DNA of 18,700 nucleotides, taken from assembly GCA_036374435.1 (NCBI GenBank), contig DASUTU010000087.1, positions 1 through 18,700 of the forward strand, written 5' to 3'. Position 1 is the first letter of the stretch. Every line of letters starts with the position of its first letter. A program made the translations under genes and the position numbers. Below are positions 1 through 5,331 of the stretch, piece by piece. The notes below the pieces were generated by a model that saw only the letters and a list, made by a program, of their open reading frames with translations, was not told the origin of the DNA and ran no database searches. Origin of the DNA: CALGFI01 sp036374435. Its GTDB lineage: Bacteria; Actinomycetota; UBA4738; HRBIN12.

Positions 1-621
1 GACCCGGCCAGCACCGGGCAGATCATGGAGTTTCGGGTCGTGCCGGCGCAGGTCGCCGACCCGACGACCCCGCCGCAGTTCCTGGTCCTGCCGGCCATCA
101 CGCCGCTCGCCGGCGGCGCCACCCGCCCCCTGGCGCTCCTCGAGAACCTCTCGGAGTTCTTCGACGACGCCCCGGCCGAAGCGCGCCTGGGCACGATCGA
201 AGGCGATCCGAACACCGGTGCCGCGACCTGGAAGTCGAAGAAGTGGGCAGATGCCGTCACCGAGAACCCCGACGTCGGCGCGGTCGAGGTCTGGGAGTTC
301 TACAACGCATCCGCGGACGCTCACCCCATGCACATCCACGAGCTGCTGTTCCAGGTGGTGAACCGGCAGGACATTGCCGTGGACGAGGAGGACGGGACGG
401 TGCAGGTCGTCGAGGGGTCCACGCCGAACCCACCCGAGCTCTGGGAGAACGGTTGGAAGGACACGGTCGTCGCGTACCCGGGCCAGGTGACCAGGATGCG
501 GATGAAGTTCGCCCACCCCGGGCAGTTCGTATGGCACTGCCACATCGTCGAACACGAGGACAACGAGATGATGCGCCCGTACCGGATCGGACGGGTCCAG
601 GAAGGTCAGCCGGGCTCGTAG
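1..621 (+). CDS. Multicopper oxidase, CotA/bilirubin oxidase-like, C-terminal part (5' truncated by window)
   Basis: The frame is open from the first base and stops with TAG at 619-621, so this is the last 206 residues of a longer protein. It is the C-terminal cupredoxin domain of a three-domain multicopper oxidase, which couples one-electron oxidation of a substrate to reduction of O2 to water. The copper ligands are visible. HPMHIH (fragment residues 108-113) supplies one type 1 and two trinuclear-site histidines. HCHIVEHEDNEM (179-190) supplies the Cys bridge, further histidines and a Met axial ligand. The HEHED/MM arrangement resembles CotA and bilirubin oxidases more than fungal laccases. 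Such proteins are usually exported, but the N-terminus is outside the window. The substrate (metal, phenol or bilirubin-like) cannot be told. A convergent gene follows beyond a hairpin. Confidence 0.93.
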   Translation, partial: DPASTGQIMEFRVVPAQVADPTTPPQFLVLPAITPLAGGATRPLALLENLSEFFDDAPAEARLGTIEGDPNTGAATWKSKKWADAVTENPDVGAVEVWEFYNASADAHPMHIHELLFQVVNRQDIAVDEEDGTVQVVEGSTPNPPELWENGWKDTVVAYPGQVTRMRMKFAHPGQFVWHCHIVEHEDNEMMRPYRIGRVQEGQPGS

Positions 622-668
622 GCACGGGGCCGGCCGCCGGACCGACCGACCCCGGTGATGGGCCAACG

Positions 669-698
669 GAAGGGGGCCGGCTGCAACCGGCCCCCTTC
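669..698. terminator. Hairpin between convergent genes, probable bidirectional terminator
   Basis: A perfect 12-bp inverted repeat (GAAGGGGGCCGG, loop CTGCAA, CCGGCCCCCTTC) lies 47 nt after the oxidase stop and 36 nt before the stop of the convergent minus-strand gene. There is no real T-tract on either side. It is therefore a terminator by position and stem strength rather than a textbook intrinsic one. Confidence 0.75.
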
Positions 699-734
699 GA
701 CTGCTCGTCTACTTCGCGTTCCTCCGACCCCCTC

Positions 735-2153
735 TCACGGGTCGATCACGATGGTGCACGTGTACGTGCCGGGCTCGAGGTCGGTGATGTCGAGCGAGGC
801 CGGGTCGGTGGCAGGGCCGCTGTTGCCGACCTCCGTGCCGTTGTCGACGCACACGATGGTGGACAGGGTGGCGCCCGGGATCTGCGCCGTCACGTCAACC
901 GAGATGTCCGTCAGGGCCATGTTCTCGACCTCGACGACCGTCGGCGTCCCCGTTCCGGAGCAGTCGGCGTTGGCGGCGCTCGACGTAACCGTCTGATCGG
1001 CGACGGTCCCGTACCCGGAGGGCGTCGTGGTCTCGCTCAGCCGGAAGCTGGTGTTGACCGGCAGTCCGTCGAAGCAGGCAATGCCGTCTTGGTCCGTCGT
1101 GACCTCGCCGGGCGGGTCCACGGCGGTCCCGTTGTCGAAGAGCGTGAATCCCGCTCCCGCGACCGGCTGGGTGTCCTCCGTCCCAGGGACCTTCGCGAAC
1201 TTTTCCACCTCAATCGCGCCGCAGATCACGCCGATGGAAGCGTCGTCGAACACCTCGTCGGCGTTGTCAGCGTCCGCGAAGGCCCTGTTGTCGAGGGTCT
1301 CGCCACACAGCTCCGACCCCAAGGCGATCGGCGCCGTGGTCTGGACCCTGACCGTGAACGAGGCGCCCACAGCCAGATCGCCGACGTCGCAGTGGAGCGT
1401 GTTTCCACCGGTCACGGAGCAAGCCCCCGAGATGTCCTCGGCCACGATCTCCCAATCGAGCACCGTGTTGGGCAGCTCGTCGTCGATCGTCACGTTCTGG
1501 GCCGTGGCCGGCCCGAGGTTGGTGACCGTGATGTCGAACGCGGCCCTCTCGCCCACGGTGATCGTGTCGTCGACGGCCGTCTTCATGATCTCCAGCTCGG
1601 CCTGCGCCTCCGCGACGCAGAAGGAGATGTGGCTCAACCCGTAGAACCGGTCGTTGCTCGGGTTGATCGGTGCGTGCAGGAACGTGTCGGCGCTCGCTCC
1701 ATCGGGCCGGTAGTCGTAGAAGTTGGCGTCGGGCCCGCCCTTGACGATGACGGCCGCGGCGACGAAGTCCCCGGCGAAGGAGAAGTCGAACGCCTGCCCG
1801 TCGGCGGTGTTGAAGACGGTGACCGTCACCGACCCGCTCAGACCATCGAACGACAGGGGGAACGTCCCGCCTGCGACCGGCTCGAGCTTGAACTCGAACA
1901 AGAAGTCCGATGCCCCCAGCAGGTCGGAACAGGACGGATTGCCGTGGACCCCGGCTGGTTGCTCGTTCAGGGTCGTCGTTGGCGGTCCAGGGATCACGTG
2001 GCTCGCCGAGGCCGGGATCACGGCGAACGCCAGGAGCAGGATGGTCGCCGCCAACAGCGGCAGGCCGCGACGGCGTCCGAAGCGCCCCAGCCAGTCGGAG
2101 CGCCTACCCCTCGCCCCGCCGAACGTCCAGCTGTCATACGCGTGTTTCGTCAC
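735..2153 (-). CDS. Secreted multidomain protein with DUF11/Ig-like and SpaA (prealbumin-like) modules
   Basis: This is a 472-residue protein with a GTG start preceded by GAGGAGG four bases upstream. The first 30 residues are Arg-rich (GRRRG). A hydrophobic stretch (31-46) and PASAS (47-51) follow, giving a signal peptide probably cut near residue 50. Residues about 60-180 form a beta-rich domain I cannot name. Residues about 185-310 match the DUF11 repeat pattern (LEIMKTAVDDTITVGE, then DITVTNLGPATAQNV). Residues about 312-412 look like a SpaA/Cna-B-type fold (VEKFAKVPG, then GAGFTLFDNG, then FRLSETTTPSGY). A last beta module ends in CTIVIDP. There is no LPXTG motif or C-terminal membrane anchor, so the protein is probably released or loosely held at the surface. 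Several Cys residues could form disulfides outside the cell. No catalytic motif was seen; a structural or adhesive role is inference only. Confidence 0.85.
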   Translation of the reverse strand: MTKHAYDSWTFGGARGRRSDWLGRFGRRRGLPLLAATILLLAFAVIPASASHVIPGPPTTTLNEQPAGVHGNPSCSDLLGASDFLFEFKLEPVAGGTFPLSFDGLSGSVTVTVFNTADGQAFDFSFAGDFVAAAVIVKGGPDANFYDYRPDGASADTFLHAPINPSNDRFYGLSHISFCVAEAQAELEIMKTAVDDTITVGERAAFDITVTNLGPATAQNVTIDDELPNTVLDWEIVAEDISGACSVTGGNTLHCDVGDLAVGASFTVRVQTTAPIALGSELCGETLDNRAFADADNADEVFDDASIGVICGAIEVEKFAKVPGTEDTQPVAGAGFTLFDNGTAVDPPGEVTTDQDGIACFDGLPVNTSFRLSETTTPSGYGTVADQTVTSSAANADCSGTGTPTVVEVENMALTDISVDVTAQIPGATLSTIVCVDNGTEVGNSGPATDPASLDITDLEPGTYTCTIVIDP

Positions 2154-2194
2154 ATGGCCTCCTCAGGAGAGATCGGGGTCGATCCGATCTGGAA

Positions 2195-2208
2195 CGGTCG
2201 ATCGACCG
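2195..2208. repeat. Perfect 14-bp palindrome in the upstream region of the secreted-protein gene
   Basis: CGGTCGATCGACCG is fully self-complementary and lies 42 nt upstream of the GTG start of the minus-strand gene. It could be an operator half-site pair or part of an mRNA leader structure together with the adjacent AGATCGG/CCGATCT stem. The sequence alone does not decide between these. Confidence 0.5.
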
Positions 2209-2497
2209 GATCGCGCGAAGGCGTTCACGCCCGCACGCCGTCCGCGCGGGCGGTGCCCGAACTCGGACGGGCAGCAGACAATGGGCTCGTGGAGCGCGTA
2301 CCAGGCGGGACCCTCCCTCTCGCGGCACGTGGTGCGGGGTCGCGCCAACGCCCCTTGTCTCCACGCAACACTCTCCGCGTCGGAGTGGGCATCCCACAAA
2401 TGGGGGGTTCTGTAGGCCTCTTGTACTACGAGCACCCCTCGAAACGCAACTCGGCAGCGTCGGGTCGTCGGCGCGGGGACCCACGCCGTCGCGTCCT

Positions 2498-2527
2498 TTG
2501 ACGCCTCGGTGAAACCGCAGGTAGGAT
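2498..2527 (+). promoter_or_regulatory. Sigma-70-type promoter of rplM-rpsI
   Basis: TTGACG (2498-2503) and TAGGAT (2522-2527) are separated by 18 bp and face rplM. Transcription would begin near 2534. That gives a leader of about 28 nt with a small G+C-rich hairpin at its very 5' end (2535-2548) and a CTCTTTTCT stretch after it. Confidence 0.65.
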
Positions 2528-2561
2528 GGGGCGTCGGCCGCTCGGCCGGCCTCTTTTCTGC

Positions 2562-3320
2562 ATGAAGACCTACGCTCCGAAGCCGCGCGACATCCAGCGC
2601 CGCTGGTACGTCATCGACGCCGGCGGGGCCGTTTTGGGACGCCTGTCCACCGAGGTCGCCGCCATCCTGCGCGGCAAACACAAGCCGATCTTCGCCCGGC
2701 ACATGGACACGGGCGACCACGTCATCGTGGTGAACGCGAAGGAGGTCCGGCTCACCGGGGGCAAGGAGGACAAGAAGGTCGCCTACCGCCACTCCGGGTA
2801 CCCGGGCGGCATCACCGCCACCACCTACCGGCGGTTGCTTGCCGAGCGGCCCGTGTACGCGGTCGAGAAGGCCATCAAGGGCATGTTGCCGAAGAACCGC
2901 CTCGGCCGTGCCATGGCGAAGAAGCTCCAGGTCTACGCGGGCCCCGAACACCCGCACCAGGCCCAGAAGCCGCAGCCGCTCGAGCTCGGCGAGGTGCCGC
3001 CGTGGAACGGCCTTCCGGTGCGCGAGGAGCCTCAGGACGCGCCGACGCGGCCAGAGCCGGCGAAGCCGGCGGCCAAACGCGCCGCGGCCGAGCGGACGAC
3101 GGACGACCCTGCCGCCGGCCAGGCCGAGGGCACCGCGACGACCCCGACCAAACGGTCGACCGCGAAACGCACGACCGCGAAGCGGACCGCGGCCCCGGCG
3201 AAGGCCAAGGCCCCCGCCGCCAAGAAGACCACCGCGAAGAAACCGACGGCCAAGAAGTCGACGGCCAAGAAGTCGACGGCCAAACGTCCGGCCTCGCGCC
3301 GGACGAAGAAGGAGGAGTAG
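2562..3320 (+). CDS. rplM: Large-subunit ribosomal protein L13 with long basic C-terminal tail
   Basis: L13 is an early-assembly protein of the 50S subunit. Residues 1-142 cover the whole usual protein: MKTYAPKP start, YVIDAGGAVLGRL (16-28), GMLPKNRLGRAM (107-118) and KLQVYAGPEHPH (121-132). The start at 2562 was chosen because the family begins with MKT; an in-frame ATG at 2526 sits inside the -10 box. No Shine-Dalgarno precedes the chosen ATG. Bacterial L13 normally ends at about 145 residues, but here 252 are encoded. After a Pro/Glu-rich linker (about 143-170) comes an Ala/Lys/Thr tail with repeated TAKR, TAKK and STAKK units, like linker histone H1 or mycobacterial HupB tails. The stop overlaps the rpsI start by one base (TAGTG). 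Confidence 0.97.
   Translation: MKTYAPKPRDIQRRWYVIDAGGAVLGRLSTEVAAILRGKHKPIFARHMDTGDHVIVVNAKEVRLTGGKEDKKVAYRHSGYPGGITATTYRRLLAERPVYAVEKAIKGMLPKNRLGRAMAKKLQVYAGPEHPHQAQKPQPLELGEVPPWNGLPVREEPQDAPTRPEPAKPAAKRAAAERTTDDPAAGQAEGTATTPTKRSTAKRTTAKRTAAPAKAKAPAAKKTTAKKPTAKKSTAKKSTAKRPASRRTKKEE
3245..3283 (+). repeat. 15-bp tandem repeat coding STAKK units of the L13 tail
   Basis: GACGGCCAAGAAGTC occurs twice in perfect tandem (3245-3259, 3260-3274), followed by a 9-base partial copy (3275-3283). The period is five codons, so slippage would lengthen or shorten the basic tail without breaking the frame. Looser AAG/ACC-rich copies precede it. Confidence 0.85.
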
Positions 3321-3703
3321 TGGCGCAGATCATCACGGGCCGCCGAAAAGAAGCCATCGCGCGCGTCCGGCTGATGCCGGGGACCGGTGAGTTCACGCTG
3401 AACGGCCGGTCCCTGGACGAGTACTTCACCACCCGCGCCCACCGCATGGTGGTCTCGGCGCCCCTGCGCCTGGTCGGCCGCGACAAGGACCTGGACGTGG
3501 TGGCGCGAATCGAGGGCGGCGGAGTGTCCGGCCAGGCCGGCGCCCTGCGCCTCGGCATCGCCCGCGCGCTCATCGATCTCGACCCCGAGCTCCGGCCCGT
3601 CCTGAAGAAGGAAGGGTACCTCTCGCGCGACGCGCGGGAGAAGGAGCGGCGCAAGTACGGCCTGAAGAAGGCTCGCAAGGCGCCCCAGTTCTCCAAGCGG
3701 TAG
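3320..3703 (+). CDS. rpsI: Small-subunit ribosomal protein S9
   Basis: S9 is a 30S head protein whose C-terminal tail reaches the P-site tRNA. The product has 127 residues, close to the usual 130. It begins MAQIITGRRKEAIARVRLMPG and carries GGGVSGQAGALRLGIARAL and the conserved final KAPQFSKR with its terminal Lys-Arg. Translation starts at GTG, whose first base is the last base of the rplM stop. AGGAGG within the end of rplM provides the ribosome binding site, so the pair is translationally coupled. The stop is only 9 bp from the stop of the convergent DUF2007 gene. Confidence 0.97.
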   Translation: MAQIITGRRKEAIARVRLMPGTGEFTLNGRSLDEYFTTRAHRMVVSAPLRLVGRDKDLDVVARIEGGGVSGQAGALRLGIARALIDLDPELRPVLKKEGYLSRDAREKERRKYGLKKARKAPQFSKR

Positions 3704-3712
3704 GTCCGCTGG

Positions 3713-3928
3713 TCAAGCGGGATCCGGCTCGGCCGGGCTCAGGATCAAGCGGGCCTGGACCTCGAGCTCGGCCGGGACGAACAGGTGCACCGGCCCCAGC
3801 CGGTAGGGCCCCTCACCTTCGCCCTTGACCAGCACCGGGATCCCTTCACCCTCCAGGCGCGAACGGGCGACCTCCCCTTCGGGGACCGAGGAGGTCGTCA
3901 GCACCCGCACCAGGTCGGCCATGGCCAT
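3713..3928 (-). CDS. DUF2007 family small protein
   Basis: This is a 71-residue product starting MAMADLVRVLTTSSVPEGEV and continuing ARSRLEGEGIPVLVKGEGEG. It has the beta-alpha-beta layout of the DUF2007 family (called putative signal-transducing proteins, real function unknown). The LEGEGIPV stretch and a final alpha segment EVQARLIL are typical. I chose the ATG at 3928 because GGGAGG lies five bases upstream; an upstream in-frame ATG at 3997 would add 23 residues unlike the family and would run into the ars promoter region. The gene is monocistronic, convergent with rpsI, and divergent from the ars operon. Confidence 0.75.
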   Translation of the reverse strand: MAMADLVRVLTTSSVPEGEVARSRLEGEGIPVLVKGEGEGPYRLGPVHLFVPAELEVQARLILSPAEPDPA

Positions 3929-3970
3929 TCCATCCTCCCACCACGGCTCGGAGCCTCCCAGCCCCCACGC

Positions 3971-4022
3971 ATTGACAATCGTCGATGCGTGTGGCATTCT
4001 CGATTGATCGACGAATATCGAT
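3971..4022 (+). promoter_or_regulatory. Promoter and probable ArsR operator of the ars operon
   Basis: TTGACA (3972-3977) and CATTCT (3995-4000) are spaced 17 bp, with TGTG just before the -10 as a partial extended element. Over it lie an imperfect palindrome ATTGAC-AATC-GTCGAT (3971-3986) and a wider inverted repeat, AATCGTCGAT (3977-3986) with ATCGACGAAT (4007-4016), centred on the -10. A further ATATCGAT follows at 4015-4022. Palindromes covering -35 and -10 are how ArsR-type repressors usually block transcription. The local A+T-richness stands out from the surrounding DNA. Confidence 0.6.
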
Positions 4023-4051
4023 GGATTAAGGCAAGCGAGAGGAGCCCCGGA

Positions 4052-4204
4052 ATGGATCGGCGTCGGAGGAGGGATCGGCTGGACGAGCGAGCCCTCCGCT
4101 TCGAGTATTGCTGTGGGGCCGAGTGCTCTGAGGAGTGCCGACGGGCCGCGATGTGGGAGGCCTTCGCACGGATGACCCCTCTCTACGGAGTGCGGGTGGG
4201 ATGA
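4052..4204 (+). CDS. Small Cys-rich protein heading the ars operon (uncharacterised)
   Basis: This 50-residue ORF starts with ATG preceded by AGGAG at seven bases and ends in a TGA that overlaps the arsR ATG (ATGA). The N-terminus is very basic (MDRRRRRDRLDER). The centre holds CCGAECSEEC (residues 20-29), a CC-X3-C-X3-C cluster. The rest (30-50) looks like a short amphipathic helix followed by MTPLYGVRVG. The cluster could bind As(III) or another soft metal, and its position in an arsenic operon supports this, but I do not recognise the family. Third codon positions are noticeably less G+C-rich than in neighbouring genes, which fits a small or acquired gene. Alternatively it could be only a leader ORF that couples translation to arsR. 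Confidence 0.65.
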   Translation: MDRRRRRDRLDERALRFEYCCGAECSEECRRAAMWEAFARMTPLYGVRVG

Positions 4205-4563
4205 ACGTGCGCGAGCTCACCGTGCTCGGCTCGGCTCCGGCCGAGTGTTGCGCGCCGCTCGATCAGGAGGCCATGTCGGAGGGCGACGCTCGGACGACGG
4301 CCGCGGTGTTCAAGGCGCTCGCCGACCCGAGCCGCGTCAAGATCGTCAACCTGCTCGTTACGGCCGGAGCCCCGGTCTGCGTCTGCGATCTGACTCCCCA
4401 GCTCGACCTGTCGCAGCCGACCGTGAGCTTCCACCTGAAGAAGCTCGCGCAGGCGGGGCTGCTCGACCGGGAGCAGCGGGGGCGCTGGGCGTATTACTCG
4501 GTCGACCGCGAGGTGCTGACTCGGCTCGCGGCGGTCTTTCGGATGGAGGAGGCGAAGGTATGA
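4201..4563 (+). CDS. arsR: ArsR-family arsenic-responsive repressor
   Basis: This is a 120-residue winged-helix repressor that should leave its operator when trivalent arsenic binds. The core FKALADPSRVKIVNLL (37-52), the recognition helix region DLSQPTVSFHLKKL (69-82) and the wing REQRGRWAYYSV (90-101) are all present. Cysteines at 16 and 17 (ECC) and at 60 and 62 (CVCDL) match the layout of actinobacterial ArsR such as that of Corynebacterium glutamicum. There, an N-terminal Cys pair and one Cys near the DNA-binding domain bind As(III). The start at 4201 keeps the ECC segment and gives an ATGA overlap with the upstream small ORF; the stop overlaps arsM the same way. It probably represses its own operon. 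Confidence 0.93.
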   Translation: MNVRELTVLGSAPAECCAPLDQEAMSEGDARTTAAVFKALADPSRVKIVNLLVTAGAPVCVCDLTPQLDLSQPTVSFHLKKLAQAGLLDREQRGRWAYYSVDREVLTRLAAVFRMEEAKV

Positions 4564-5318
4564 GCCAGCTGCGAGAGCAGGTTCGGGACCATTACGCGGC
4601 CGAGGCGCGAGGGTTCCTGAACGACGGCGGCGGCTGTGGCTGTTGCGGCGATGCGAAATGTGGTGACGATGCGTCGCCCGGCGGGTCCTTTTACGACCTC
4701 GAGTTCCGGGCCGACGTGCCGGACGCCGCCGTGTTGGCCAGCCTGGGGTGCGGGAACCCCGTCGCGGTGGCCGATCTCCGGGAGGGCGAGGCCGTGCTGG
4801 ACCTCGGCTCCGGGGGCGGCATCGACGTGCTCCTGTCGGCCAAACGAGTCGGCCCGAGCGGCCTGGCGTACGGCCTGGACATGACCGACGACATGCTCGA
4901 GCTGGCGCGGCGCAACGCGGCCGAGGCCGGCGTCGACAACGTCGAGTTCCTGAAGGGGTTTCTCGAGGACATCCCCCTCCCCGACGAAAGCGTGGACGTG
5001 GTCATCTCGAACTGCGTCATCAACCTTTCGATCGACAAGCCCCAGGTCTTCGCCGAGATGCGGCGGGTGCTCCGTCCCGGTGGTCGGGTCGGGGTGGCCG
5101 ACGTGGTGGCGTCGGACGAGCTCACCCCGGCCGAGCGCGCCGAACGCGGCAGCTACGTGGGGTGCGTGGCCGGCGCCTTGTCGTTCGCCGAATACCGGGC
5201 CGCGCTCGAGCGGACGGGGTTCGTGGACGTGAGCGTCGAACCCACCCACGAGTCGAGCGAGAACGGGATCTGGTCGGCCATCGTGCGCGCGAGGACCCCG
5301 GGCGTCGCGGACGGGTAG
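4560..5318 (+). CDS. arsM: Arsenite S-adenosylmethionine methyltransferase
   Basis: ArsM transfers methyl groups from SAM to As(III), giving methylated and volatile arsenicals. The 252-residue protein has the family landmarks: SLGCGNP (61-67), the SAM-binding VLDLGSGGGIDVLLSA (79-94), GLDMTDDML (105-113), ISNCVINLS (149-157) and YVGCVAGAL (199-207). Cys64, Cys152 and Cys202 correspond to the three essential As-binding cysteines. The N-terminus adds a Cys cluster CGCCGDAKC (26-34) at the place of the fourth conserved Cys. The length is on the short side because the C-terminal region after residue 230 is reduced. The ATG overlaps the arsR stop. glmM follows after 13 bp, and the arsM stop codon is part of a candidate glmM -10 box. 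Confidence 0.95.
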   Translation: MSQLREQVRDHYAAEARGFLNDGGGCGCCGDAKCGDDASPGGSFYDLEFRADVPDAAVLASLGCGNPVAVADLREGEAVLDLGSGGGIDVLLSAKRVGPSGLAYGLDMTDDMLELARRNAAEAGVDNVEFLKGFLEDIPLPDESVDVVISNCVINLSIDKPQVFAEMRRVLRPGGRVGVADVVASDELTPAERAERGSYVGCVAGALSFAEYRAALERTGFVDVSVEPTHESSENGIWSAIVRARTPGVADG

Positions 5319-5321
5319 GCT
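5316..5321 (+). promoter_or_regulatory. Candidate -10 box for a near-leaderless glmM transcript
   Basis: TAGGCT fits TANNNT and ends 10 nt before the glmM ATG. It includes the arsM stop codon. No clear -35 box is seen, and no Shine-Dalgarno separates it from the ATG. The same arrangement recurs before glmS and acpS. Confidence 0.4.
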
Positions 5322-5331
5322 GCGCCCCGGC

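Larger units (their letters stand above)
2154..2561. other. 408-bp divergent intergenic region upstream of the secreted-protein gene and rplM
   Basis: This region separates the minus-strand secreted-protein gene from rplM. Near the minus-strand gene it holds a 7-bp inverted repeat (AGATCGG/CCGATCT around 2170-2190), a perfect 14-bp palindrome (2195-2208), and a short hairpin that includes the ribosome binding site. Near rplM it holds a clear promoter. I see no convincing promoter for the minus-strand gene and no ORF with coding character in 2230-2490. The long open frames that cross it are chance readings of G+C-rich DNA. Confidence 0.6.

Noticed and set aside
243..2501. A 752-codon plus-strand open frame running over the oxidase end and the secreted-protein gene
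   Set aside because: It is Arg/Gly-rich without domains, crosses a terminator hairpin and an intergenic region, and conflicts with two convincing genes.
2526..2561. ATG at 2526 as the rplM start
   Set aside because: It lies within the predicted -10 box and would add 12 residues unlike any L13 N-terminus; MKTY at 2562 fits the family.
3693..3720. Terminator between rpsI and the convergent DUF2007 gene
   Set aside because: Only 5-bp stems (AGCGG/CCGCT in two alternative pairings) without a T-tract; too weak to call.
3929..3997. Upstream extension of the DUF2007 gene to an ATG at 3997
   Set aside because: The extra residues do not resemble the family, the ATG at 3928 has a good ribosome binding site, and the extension would overlap the ars promoter.
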